64,000 nt of DNA from UBA5070 sp035913415. GTDB taxonomy: Bacteria; Fibrobacterota; Fibrobacteria; UBA5070. The stretch's first letter is position 1, and every line of letters starts with the position of its first letter. Both the position numbers and the translations under genes were made by a program. The notes below the pieces were generated by a model. The model had not been told where the DNA came from. It did no database searches and saw only the letters and a program-made list of their open reading frames with translations. Shown here piece after piece: positions 1 to 7,878 of the stretch. The stretch spans positions 1-64,000 of the forward strand of contig JAMIIV010000229.1 in assembly GCA_035913415.1 (NCBI GenBank), in the 5' to 3' direction.

Positions 1-40
1 GGACTATAAGACTCCTGGGAGAGTAGGTCGACGCCACAAT
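1..40 (+). rRNA. rrf: 5S rRNA, 3' end only (cut by window edge)
   Basis: The first ~38 bases match the 3' part of bacterial 5S rRNA, including the conserved GGGAGAGTAGGTCG block that closes helices IV/V just before the 3' terminal stem. The 5' part lies outside the window. The exact 3' end is uncertain by a few bases because the pairing partner is not visible. A GC-rich hairpin follows at once, so this is the end of a ribosomal RNA operon. Confidence 0.85.
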
Positions 41-50
41 ACCTTACGAA

Positions 51-78
51 CCCCGCCGGACAACTCCGGCGGGGTTTC
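51..78 (+). terminator. rRNA operon terminator
   Basis: A perfect 10-bp stem (CCCCGCCGGA at 51-60 and its complement at 65-74) with a CAAC loop is followed by TTT. It sits 11 bases after the presumed 5S 3' end and is a Rho-independent terminator of the rRNA operon. Confidence 0.85.
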
Positions 79-475
79 GTGCGTCTTGGACAAATTCCGG
101 CAAAGTGATCCACGCGGGCTGTGCGCACCAGGTCCTCGTGAAACGAGACCCCCGGGCCCGGATACCTGTACCGCGGGGGCTAGACCGTCGCGGTCGCGCC
201 GGTTGTCGCGGCGTCGCGATTTCGAGCCATCGAAACGACAGACGCCTGCTGCCCTTTCGGGACATGACCGGGTTCGCGATCCCGAGAGGCGCCGGTCTGG
301 ACCTGGTCATAAAGGCCGGGAAGCCATCAGAGGAACCAACGCTTGAGGGGTTGCGGCCCGAGGGGATGCGTCGAGCCTGAGCTGGACGCGCAATTCACAG
401 GAGGACATCCTCCGGCTCGAATGGGAAAATCGTGGAGATCACCGTCCACTCTTCATGATTTTCAGGGATTGCGTC
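79..475. other. Non-coding gap between rRNA operon and PEGA/CsgG-like gene
   Basis: About 400 bases with no convincing gene. The short open frames here have no Shine-Dalgarno and no recognisable protein content. There is a small hairpin at 400-413 (GGAGG / CCTCC). I looked for RNase P, tmRNA and 6S RNA signatures and saw none. The promoter of the next gene is presumably here but no clear -35/-10 pair stands out. Confidence 0.5.
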
Positions 476-2086
476 ATGTCCGTCGCTCACCGTTGTCCCC
501 TTCGCTGTGGCATTCTGCTTCTGGGGCTGATGGGGTTTTGCCAGAGGGCAATCTCCCAGGCATCTCCGCACCTCCCGGCGGAACTTGTTCTGGAACCCCG
601 CGAAGTCCGGCTGGTGCTTCCTTCCGTGCCGTCGAGGTGTCTCGATAGCGTGTCCCTGGGGACCGCAACGGCCGAAATTCCCGGTGTACTCGAATCCACG
701 GGACGATTCCTGGTCCGCCCAGAGGGTTCCTCGTTGATTCGACTGGTCGTCGATACGACGGATGGGCTCTGTGCAGCGACCTTGCTGTTCCAGGACTCCG
801 AAGGTCGAGAGCAGAGCCACCTGCAATTGCTTCCTGGCAAGAGTTTCACACCGGATGAACTAGCGGGACGACTGGTCGCCTCGTTGGCCCAGAATTACGA
901 GGTCCACAGGGGCGCTCGACTGGAGGTCCGTTCCGATAGCGCAGGCATGGACGTGTCCGTCGGGAACATCCCCGTGGGGCGCACTCCGCTGGATCTGGCA
1001 TCCCTTCGTCCCGGCGCCTACCGGCTCACGGTCTCCGGACCTGGCTGGAAAATGTGGACGGATTCTGTTGACTTGCGTCCCGGCCAGGGCGAGAGGCGCC
1101 AAGCCGCGATGGTGCGCACGTCGGTCTGGATCGATTCCATCCGATCGGTCCGATCCAAGGCGCGGCACGACAGTGTCCTCGCGCGGGGGGAGGCGTCCAA
1201 GGCGGGGACGCTGGCCGAGCTGTTCTCGCGTCTGGCTCCGCTCGATCTTCCCCCTGGGCGCCATGCCATCGCCATCGTACCGTTCGCGACCACGGGGGTT
1301 CCGGTTGGGGAATGGAATCCCGGCACCATGGCGGCGGAATACGGGGTGGTGCATTTCGCCCGCGATGGTCGTTTCCTGGTCGTGGAACGCGACGGAGTGA
1401 ACCGCCTGCTGAAGGAGCAGGCGTTGGTCCTTTCCGGGGCGGTCGTCGATTCCGGGGCGGTGCGCTCGGGGATGTTGCTGTCCGCCAGGTATCTGGTGAC
1501 AGGAACCGTCGCTGTTGTCGGGAATCGGCAAGTGTTCACGGCGCGCATGGTCTCGACGGAAACCGGGGAAATCGTCGGCGCTGCGGTCGCCGAGGTGGCG
1601 ACGGAGGGAGTGGAGCAGGTCTATCGCGATGCCCTGGGGGAACGTGCCCAGTTCTCGTCGGCCTTCTACCGCAGCGCCGTGGCACCGGGATGGGGGCAGT
1701 TCTACACGGGACATCCCGTGCGGGGTGGGGTAGCCCTGGGTGCGAATCTCCTGGCTGCAGGTTGGGCCGCTTGGTGCCTGTGGGATTATTCCCGATCCGA
1801 CGACGAGCTGGCAACCTACCGCAACCATTCCCCGTCCACCGTGATGGTCGGGGAAAGCTTCGATGCGTGGGTCGCCAGGGCCGAACAGGCCCGTTCGGAG
1901 CGCAACGACGCGGCCATGAGGTTCGGCTGGTCCATCGGCATCATGGCGGTTGCGTGGCTCGGAAACGTGGCGGACGCGTCCTGGCTCGGGTATCGGGAGT
2001 CGCGTCGGATCAAGGCGCGCTACTTCGCGGTCGCTCCCCGTCTGCAGGCCGCCCCGGATGGGCTTGTCCTCGCATGGAGGTTTTGA
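476..2086 (+). CDS. Secreted PEGA / CsgG-like protein with C-terminal membrane domain
   Basis: The 536-residue product is probably an envelope protein. Residues 1-28 form a signal peptide (charged start, then GILLLGLMGF). A PEGA-type domain lies at about 145-205 (PVGRTPLD followed by GAYRLTV and a lysine/tryptophan turn). From about 262 to 385 there is a CsgG/FlgO-like domain (IAIVPFA, then FLVVERD, LLSARYLVTG, TGEIVG). The C-terminal ~140 residues carry an APGWGQFY motif and two hydrophobic segments, like the DUF5683-type domain often found after such modules. I chose ATG 476 rather than the in-frame ATG 455 because AGGGA lies 7 bases upstream and it starts directly at the signal peptide. 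The stop is 2 bases before the next gene, so they form an operon. The family role in outer-membrane lipoprotein assembly or secretion is inference. Confidence 0.75.
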   Translation: MSVAHRCPLRCGILLLGLMGFCQRAISQASPHLPAELVLEPREVRLVLPSVPSRCLDSVSLGTATAEIPGVLESTGRFLVRPEGSSLIRLVVDTTDGLCAATLLFQDSEGREQSHLQLLPGKSFTPDELAGRLVASLAQNYEVHRGARLEVRSDSAGMDVSVGNIPVGRTPLDLASLRPGAYRLTVSGPGWKMWTDSVDLRPGQGERRQAAMVRTSVWIDSIRSVRSKARHDSVLARGEASKAGTLAELFSRLAPLDLPPGRHAIAIVPFATTGVPVGEWNPGTMAAEYGVVHFARDGRFLVVERDGVNRLLKEQALVLSGAVVDSGAVRSGMLLSARYLVTGTVAVVGNRQVFTARMVSTETGEIVGAAVAEVATEGVEQVYRDALGERAQFSSAFYRSAVAPGWGQFYTGHPVRGGVALGANLLAAGWAAWCLWDYSRSDDELATYRNHSPSTVMVGESFDAWVARAEQARSERNDAAMRFGWSIGIMAVAWLGNVADASWLGYRESRRIKARYFAVAPRLQAAPDGLVLAWRF

Positions 2087-2088
2087 AC

Positions 2089-5000
2089 ATGCCTCGCACG
2101 AATTTTCTCCGACGCATGGCCAATCCCGCGATGGCGAGTCTGGCCGTGCTCCTTGCCGGAATCCTGTCCTGCAACCAGGATTCCACGCCCTTCGGCCCCC
2201 AGGATGCGAAGGCCTTCGAGTCCGGCATTTCCGGCACCGCCAAGGACTTCCGCGACAAACCGCTCTCGGGCGCGCTCGTCACCGCGATTCCTTCCGGGGC
2301 GACCACGGTGACGGCTGCCGACGGTTCATTCCATCTGGCGCGGCTGGCTCCGGGAACCTATGGACTCAGTCTGGCCAAGGGCGATTATCGCGACACCATC
2401 CCCGTCTCGCGTCTCAAGTTGGGGATGCTGCAGGGCATCGATGTGGGAGTGGTGCGCATGCGGTATCGGTTCGCCGCCATCAAAGGGGTCGTGGAGGATT
2501 CCGCGGGGACCAGGCTGCCCATGGCGGGAGTCGCCGTCGAGGATCAGGATGCCTCATCCATGGCCATGACCGGAGGGGAGTTCACCCTGTCGAAGGTCGA
2601 ACCCGGCAGAGTCCGGTTGTTCACGGCGCTCTCCGGCGTCGGTTACGGCACCTTGGAGCTGGACTTGGCGGCAGATTCCGTCCTGAGGGACGTGAAGATC
2701 CGCATCTTGCGCCGAGGGGGCAAGGTGGTGGGGCGCATCGTGGACGACCGCGACGTCGCGATGCAGGGGGTTCGAGTCGAGACGGTCGGAGGCGCGATCT
2801 TCGACGTCACCGACGCGCAGGGAGCTTTCGAGCTGACGGAAGTTCCTGGAGAGGGACGCGTGGTGCTGAGCCTCTCGAAGGACGACGAGCTGCTGGGCAC
2901 GTTGACGGGAGTCGAGGTGCCCGAAGGTGGGAGCGCCGATGTCCGCGACGTCGTACTGGGAAAGCCCGCAGCCGGAGGCGCCGTGGTCCTGCCGGGCATG
3001 GCGATGGGCTTCGAGACGGATTCCGTCATCACCCTCGTCGCGCGTTCGCGCCTGTCCGACACGTCCTTCCACGTGTTGCGCTACCTGTGGAGCACCGACG
3101 GCGGAATCCTTTGGGACTCGACCGCGACCAATTCGTGGTCGCTCCGCCCGTCGTCCTTGGGGTGGAAGGCGGGGACCCACGAAGTCCTGGTGAAGATGCT
3201 CGACGTGGACGGTGTCGTCTCCGCCGAGGCTGTCGTCCTGCTCCGGTTGGAAGTGGGGCCGGCTTCGGATACTACCGACCTTCTGCCTCCCTCCATCTCC
3301 CTGCTCGGAAGATCCCGCGACACCCTGCTGGCCGTGGGGGATACTTCGACCCAGAAGATCTACTGGCGTGTGGTGGACGATCGCGGACTTTCGGAGGTCC
3401 AGATCGACGGTCTGCCCGCCACGGTCGATTCTTCCGGTTACACGGTCTGGACCGGACGCATTCCCGCCGGAGGCAAGGTGGTTCGCATTGCCACTTGGGA
3501 CCTCGCGGGGAGATCATCCCAGGATAGTGTCGTGTTCCGGCGTCCGTCCGACTCGGGAGCTTTCGGGAGCACGTTCTCGTTGGACGGTGTGCCGTCCGGA
3601 TCGCTGCCTCCGGGGTGGGCCTTCACCGTGGGAGGTTATTCGTCCGCGGCGAATTTCCCCTTTTCCGACGGCTCTGCCAGTGGGACGGGATCCGTGGTGG
3701 CAACGAGTCGTGCGAGTTGGAACGCGCCCAACGCGTTGGAAGTCGCGCTCCAAGCCGTGGAAGGGGAATCAGGAACCGCAGGGGAGAAGACCGGGGTGAA
3801 TTTCGGAGCTTCGGCAGGCAACCGGTTCGTTCCTGCAACGACCGAAATTTCCTTCCGCATGCGCGATTCCGCCGTGGTTTCCAGCGGGACATGGGTATTG
3901 GCCAGAGGTGTTGCGCTCATGCTCTCCGGTGGTGGCTCCGTGATGATGTGGGGGAACTGCCAGGGGGACACGGGGTATTGCCGCGACCTTGGAGCGCCCA
4001 CCACCGCCGACACGGCCACCGCGCTGGGATCCGACGGCGCGCGTTGGCGTCGGGTGATCGTGCCCATTCCCGACAGTCTCAACGGGCGCGTCACCGACAT
4101 CCGTTTCCACGCCCATCTCGGTGTGCGCGGGGGAGACGCTTCGGTCAAGATCTACCTCGATCAAATCGAAGGGCTGCAGGTGGTCCAGGGCCCGATACCG
4201 GGGCGGATCCTGAATCTCTCCGGAATCTTCGATACGCTCGGGTCGCGCGACACGGTGCGCGTGTTCGCCGAGGGCGGCTCCACGGTCAGTTGGTCCACCG
4301 ATTCGGGGGAGTGGTCGTCCGTGCCCTCGTCGGGCATCGTGCTGGCTTCCTCAAGCATGGAGGTCACGTCCACCACGCTGCACGTTCGCTTGCAGACGCC
4401 TGGACTGACGGATTCCGTCGTTTCTCGGAGCGTGGTGGTGGTGCCTTGGCGGCGTGACATCGCCTACGGTTCCGCATTCGATGCGCGCGACCAGACCCGC
4501 TATCGCACCATTGTCGCGGGCGGGCGCGAGTGGATGGCGGAAAACCTCCGATGGAAGCCCGATACGGCGCAGGATGTGTGGTGCCCTCTGGGCGACTCGG
4601 GTCGCTGCGCGTCGGAAGGTCGTCTCTACGGTTGGCGCGCGGCGGTGGGCTCGGGTGCCGGAATCTGTCCGGATGGTTGGCTTCTGCCGACCGACGACGA
4701 TTGGGGTCGATTGGAAATGTCGTTGGGAATGTCCGAGACGGAGGTCTACGGGACCAACTGGCGTGGAACGGACCAGGGCAAGCGGCTGCGATCGGCCACA
4801 GGCTGGGCGTCACCGGGAAACGGAACGGACGAGATCGGCTTCTTCGGATGGCCCGCCGGGTATCGCGAGACCGATGGCCGTTACCTCGTGCACGACTCCG
4901 GAGCCGGATGGTGGAGCGCGACCTCGCAGGGGACCGATTCTTCCTGGGCTCGGTATGTCAACCTGTGGGGCGAAGGCGTGGTTCGCAGCGCGTATCCGGT

Positions 5001-6294
5001 CGGTATGGGGCTTTCCGTGCGGTGCGTGCGGTCGGTCCCTCAGCCGGTGATGCTGTACTTGATGGGAGCCATGCGTGACACCTTGTGGCCACTGGACACC
5101 CTGCGGGTGTACGGGGATACCGCCGCCACTCGGGAAATTTCGTTGGATGGGATGAGCTGGACGGCCCTCTCCGGAAGCACGATCGTTCCTTGGGATGTGT
5201 GTGGCGGAACGGATTGCAGGTTGCACGTCCGTGCGACGCGGGAGGGATGGACGCAGAACGACTGGTGGCGCGACCTCAAGTTCGGAACCTGGAATCCGAA
5301 CGTCAGCTTTGGTTCCCTGACGGACACGACCGATGGAGGACGATACCGCACCATCCTGGTGGGGGATCGCACGTGGATGGCGGAAAACCTCCGACGACCG
5401 ATTGCCGGAAGCGTTCCCGATCCGACGGGTGATGGACGCTACGGGCGGTATTACTCCCACCAGGAAGCGTTGGCAGCCTGTCCGGAGGGATGGCATCTTC
5501 CCACCCGAAATGAGTGGGAGGTGGCGTATGCCAAGGCGGGAGGGTACGGAGCGGGATTGGGGACGGAAGGGGATGTCTTGAAGTCTCCATGGGGGTGGCC
5601 GACCGCATCGGCAGCGGGTGACGATCGACTGGGGTTCCGCGTCTTGCCCGGGGGATCGCTTCTCGCTGGTTCGAGTCTACCTGGTTCCGTGGGTGAGGCT
5701 GCGATGTTCTGGGCTTCCGACTCCAACGGATCCATGGCATCGCAGACCCAAATGGATTCATCGGGTGGGCATTTTTTCCAGGAACGCTCCCGTTTGGATC
5801 GACTCACGGTGCGGTGCATCGCCGACCTCCCGGAGACCGTTGTGGCCTCGGTGCAAAATCCCGGGTTCGAGTCCGGTTCCTCGGAAGGGTGGCTTCTGGA
5901 GGTTGGAGATTCCAGCTCGAATGCATCCCTCCAGGTTGTGGTCGATTCGACCGCCGAAGGCAAGTGGATGGCACGAGTCGTCACGGACTCCACCACCGAT
6001 TGGGCCGTCCGTCTGGTCTTCCCGCCTTTCGAGGTGGTTGCCGGCGCGTCCTACCGGGTCCGCTTCTGGCTTGATGGGGCAGGGCCAATCGCCGCACGAG
6101 TCCTCGACATACAGGATCGGAGCACTCCTCTGTGGTCCGGGGAGTTCTGGCCCACGGCAAGTTGGCACGAGATGGATATCGCCTTTTCCAGCGGCACGAT
6201 GTCCGGCATGGAGCGGATCTCGATCGAACTCGACATGGGGCGCACCACGGGGATCAAGCGCATCGACAATCTGCGGATCGAGTACGTGAAGTAG
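2089..6294 (+). CDS. Large FISUMP lipoprotein with carboxypeptidase-regulatory-like repeats
   Basis: A 1401-residue surface protein. The N-terminus is a lipoprotein signal ending in AGILSC. Three carboxypeptidase-regulatory-like beta domains follow at about 46-110, 131-200 and 212-290 (GTYGLSL-type ends), then Ig-like sequence. A jelly-roll-like region at about 498-700 ends in KIYLDQIEG. Two FISUMP modules (Fibrobacter succinogenes major paralogous domain) lie at about 795-985 and 1075-1248, each with RYRTI..G, EWMAENLR or TWMAENLR, a CP(D/E)GW.LPT block and a final VRC. A carbohydrate-binding-like domain (NPGFESG start, IDNLRIEYVK end) closes the protein. GGAGG at 2076-2080 sets ATG 2089, although the frame is open far upstream. 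The array suggests an outer-surface binding or adhesion role; no catalytic domain is visible. Confidence 0.8.
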   Translation: MPRTNFLRRMANPAMASLAVLLAGILSCNQDSTPFGPQDAKAFESGISGTAKDFRDKPLSGALVTAIPSGATTVTAADGSFHLARLAPGTYGLSLAKGDYRDTIPVSRLKLGMLQGIDVGVVRMRYRFAAIKGVVEDSAGTRLPMAGVAVEDQDASSMAMTGGEFTLSKVEPGRVRLFTALSGVGYGTLELDLAADSVLRDVKIRILRRGGKVVGRIVDDRDVAMQGVRVETVGGAIFDVTDAQGAFELTEVPGEGRVVLSLSKDDELLGTLTGVEVPEGGSADVRDVVLGKPAAGGAVVLPGMAMGFETDSVITLVARSRLSDTSFHVLRYLWSTDGGILWDSTATNSWSLRPSSLGWKAGTHEVLVKMLDVDGVVSAEAVVLLRLEVGPASDTTDLLPPSISLLGRSRDTLLAVGDTSTQKIYWRVVDDRGLSEVQIDGLPATVDSSGYTVWTGRIPAGGKVVRIATWDLAGRSSQDSVVFRRPSDSGAFGSTFSLDGVPSGSLPPGWAFTVGGYSSAANFPFSDGSASGTGSVVATSRASWNAPNALEVALQAVEGESGTAGEKTGVNFGASAGNRFVPATTEISFRMRDSAVVSSGTWVLARGVALMLSGGGSVMMWGNCQGDTGYCRDLGAPTTADTATALGSDGARWRRVIVPIPDSLNGRVTDIRFHAHLGVRGGDASVKIYLDQIEGLQVVQGPIPGRILNLSGIFDTLGSRDTVRVFAEGGSTVSWSTDSGEWSSVPSSGIVLASSSMEVTSTTLHVRLQTPGLTDSVVSRSVVVVPWRRDIAYGSAFDARDQTRYRTIVAGGREWMAENLRWKPDTAQDVWCPLGDSGRCASEGRLYGWRAAVGSGAGICPDGWLLPTDDDWGRLEMSLGMSETEVYGTNWRGTDQGKRLRSATGWASPGNGTDEIGFFGWPAGYRETDGRYLVHDSGAGWWSATSQGTDSSWARYVNLWGEGVVRSAYPVGMGLSVRCVRSVPQPVMLYLMGAMRDTLWPLDTLRVYGDTAATREISLDGMSWTALSGSTIVPWDVCGGTDCRLHVRATREGWTQNDWWRDLKFGTWNPNVSFGSLTDTTDGGRYRTILVGDRTWMAENLRRPIAGSVPDPTGDGRYGRYYSHQEALAACPEGWHLPTRNEWEVAYAKAGGYGAGLGTEGDVLKSPWGWPTASAAGDDRLGFRVLPGGSLLAGSSLPGSVGEAAMFWASDSNGSMASQTQMDSSGGHFFQERSRLDRLTVRCIADLPETVVASVQNPGFESGSSEGWLLEVGDSSSNASLQVVVDSTAEGKWMARVVTDSTTDWAVRLVFPPFEVVAGASYRVRFWLDGAGPIAARVLDIQDRSTPLWSGEFWPTASWHEMDIAFSSGTMSGMERISIELDMGRTTGIKRIDNLRIEYVK

Positions 6295-6334
6295 ACGCGG
6301 GCTCGGGTCTTGATTATCTTGATCGGCTCCACCA

Positions 6335-6419
6335 GGAGAGGTGGCAGAGTGGTCGATTGCGGTAGACTCGAAATCTATTGTGGGGAAACCCACCGGGGGT
6401 TCGAATCCCTCCCTCTCCG
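6335..6419 (+). tRNA. tRNA-Ser (anticodon CGA)
   Basis: The acceptor stem GGAGAGG (6335-6341) pairs with CCTCTCC (6412-6418), with discriminator G6419. The anticodon loop CTCGAAA places CGA at 6369-6371. A long variable arm and a TTCGAAT T-loop identify a class II serine tRNA reading UCG. The 3' CCA is not encoded. The SRP RNA gene follows, an arrangement common in bacteria. Confidence 0.95.
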
Positions 6420-6433
6420 TTAGATCGCCCCTC

Positions 6434-6459
6434 CCTTCGGAAGTTTGCGCTTCCGAAGG
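6434..6459 (+). terminator. Perfect hairpin between tRNA-Ser and SRP RNA
   Basis: A perfect 10-bp inverted repeat (CCTTCGGAAG at 6434-6443 and its complement at 6450-6459) with a 6-base loop sits 15 bases after the tRNA. It has no T-run on the plus strand, so it may be a processing or attenuation structure rather than a full terminator. Confidence 0.4.
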
Positions 6460-6471
6460 AGGTGGGGCCAA

Positions 6472-6572
6472 GAAGGCCAGGGCCCGCGCGGCACCAGACG
6501 GCTGAACCCCGCCAGATCCGGAAGGAAGCAACGGTGTGTCGCGAGGTGGGCGCCGCGGTAACCCTGGTTTCT
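6472..6572 (+). ncRNA. ffs: Signal recognition particle RNA (small 4.5S type)
   Basis: This is the RNA scaffold of the signal recognition particle, which binds Ffh and delivers inner-membrane and exported proteins. The diagnostic domain IV apical loop ATCCGGAAGGAAGCA lies at 6516-6530 with the GGAA tetraloop at 6520-6523. The ends pair as CCAGGG (6477-6482) with CCCTGG (6562-6567), and GCGGC (6488-6492) pairs with GCCGC (6552-6556), giving the expected ~100-base rod. Boundaries are estimated from the pairing. It follows tRNA-Ser and precedes degenerate copies of itself. Confidence 0.88.
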
Positions 6573-6804
6573 TATTCCCAGGACGATCGCCCCGCCGCAT
6601 CCGGAAGGGACGCAAAGGTGTGCCGCAAGGACGGGCGCCGCGGTAACCCTGGTTTCTTATTCCTCGGAGCTGGCGTAGACCATAGGTCTTTTGCTGCTTC
6701 GAAAGATCGCCCCGCCCATCCGGAAGGGACACAACGGTGTGTCGCAAGGACGGGCGCCGCGGTAACCCTGGTTTCTTATTCCCAGGACGATCGCCCCGCC
6801 CATC
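6573..6804 (+). repeat. Tandem degenerate SRP-RNA-like copies
   Basis: The 3' half of the SRP RNA is repeated twice more. A 31-base block starting GGGCGCCGCGG and ending in TTCTTATTCC is identical at 6548-6578, 6633-6663 and 6752-6782 (spacings 85 and 119). Each extra copy is preceded by an ATCCGGAAGGGA version of the apical loop (6599 and 6718) and by GATCGCCCCGCC (6586, 6706, 6790), which resembles the 5' arm before the loop in the true gene. The copies have lost the canonical AAGCA (GGACGCA and GGACACA instead) and carry one extra base. Copy two is followed by a ~36-base insertion, and a fourth unit at 6781-6804 is cut short. CCAGG at 6578-6582 can pair with CCTGG at the end of copy two, so a shortened rod could still fold. 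Confidence 0.75.
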
Positions 6805-6860
6805 TCGGGAACCCTTGTATTCGCGTGCGCGGGATCCGTGGTGGGGCGTAGATTCTGGGG

Positions 6861-7652
6861 ATGAAAGCCATATTCCCTGCTGCCGTTGCGGTTCTGCTCG
6901 CCTCCTGTGCTGGGACCTCGCCATCGGGGAAACCGCGCTTCGCCGAACAGATGGATCCTGCGTGGGCGGGGGTGCTGGACTCGTCCATGCAGATAGGGGT
7001 ATTGCTGGTCGAGCCCCCCGGGGTGTATTCCCGCGCCGGATTCGAGGCGCTGGCTTCCACCGACGATGTCCTGCGCCCGGTGGTGCCGGGGTTGCGATGG
7101 ACATCGATCGATTCCAGCCATCCCCTGCTCGCCAATCTGAAGGGCTGGGATCTCGACAGCCTTTCCTTGACTCTCCTGGCTGATTCCATGGTCTGGAAGT
7201 TGCCCTACGCCCAGTACGGCGAGGAGTTGGTCTTGCGGCAGGCGGCACTTGCCGAACCGACCCGAGGTGTGTTGCGGAGAGTTGGAGCCGCTCTGGGCGT
7301 GCAGACTCTGATCGCCCTGCGCATGGGGGAGCGAACGCCTGTGGTCGTGGCCCCTGCCAAACCGCTGTCGGCTGCCGAACAGGAGCGTCGGAAAGTCGCC
7401 GCCGCTTCGGGACAGGTGCTGTCGGCGGTGGGGGACAGTTCGAAGTCGCATCAGGATGCGATCTGGTTCGGCGTCTTCGACATGCGCTCGGGAGCGCTGT
7501 GGTATTCGCGTGATTTCCAGGCTGCGGGCGCCATGTCGTCGACCTCGTCGGCAGAGGGAGCATGGGCTCGTTCGGGCTGGCAGTCCTTTGCGACGGCGTT
7601 GAAGGCTCTGCCTGGGCGCCGCGCCCAAGCCCTCGCTGCCGAGCCGCGCTGA
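6861..7652 (+). CDS. Hypothetical lipoprotein
   Basis: The 263-residue product is not recognised. The N-terminus is a clear lipoprotein signal, with a charged start, a short hydrophobic run and lipobox VLLASC around residue 16. The body has no motif I can name. The middle (about 125-160) has an EEL.LRQAAL..PTRG stretch followed by GVQTLIALRMGER, and the C-terminal third contains IWFGVFDMRSGALWYSRDF, which resembles the beta core of lipoproteins that scan or bind envelope components. A TAGATT box lies 7 bases upstream of the ATG and the Shine-Dalgarno is weak. It stands alone between the SRP-like repeats and acnB. Confidence 0.6.
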   Translation: MKAIFPAAVAVLLASCAGTSPSGKPRFAEQMDPAWAGVLDSSMQIGVLLVEPPGVYSRAGFEALASTDDVLRPVVPGLRWTSIDSSHPLLANLKGWDLDSLSLTLLADSMVWKLPYAQYGEELVLRQAALAEPTRGVLRRVGAALGVQTLIALRMGERTPVVVAPAKPLSAAEQERRKVAAASGQVLSAVGDSSKSHQDAIWFGVFDMRSGALWYSRDFQAAGAMSSTSSAEGAWARSGWQSFATALKALPGRRAQALAAEPR

Positions 7653-7878
7653 ACGATCGAAGTCCCCCGGCTCGCCTACCGGCATTGGGGATCCCATGGG
7701 CTCGTGTCGTTCCGACGCCCCGGGAGCGGCGCGGCGGAACACCATGGTCGCCCATCCGCGTGCGGAATCGGATTCCTGGCTCGCCACGGCCGGGACGAGA
7801 ATGCGAAAATATTGCAAATTGAAGTCGTCAACCATTCGGGGATGATTCCTCCCCGTGCACCCATCGCGGAGATCGAAC

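Noticed and set aside
81..455. RNase P, tmRNA or 6S RNA gene in the gap after the rRNA operon
   Set aside because: None of the conserved blocks of these RNAs could be found by eye; hairpins present are short and unremarkable.
1312..2088. Upstream extension of the FISUMP gene
   Set aside because: The frame is open, but the sequence is a frame-shifted shadow of the PEGA/CsgG-like gene. GGAGG and a lipoprotein signal fix the start at 2089.
6599..6663. Cyclic-di-GMP (GEMM-type) riboswitch suggested by GGGACGCAAAGG
   Set aside because: The GGGACGCAAAG string resembles the GEMM core, but the required 5' partner (CACGCA...GGGCAAACC) is absent. The surrounding bases are explained better as a diverged SRP RNA copy.
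6420..6860. CRISPR array in the repeated region after tRNA-Ser
   Set aside because: The repeats have unequal spacing (85 and 119), share SRP RNA sequence and have no unique spacers of constant length; no cas genes are near.
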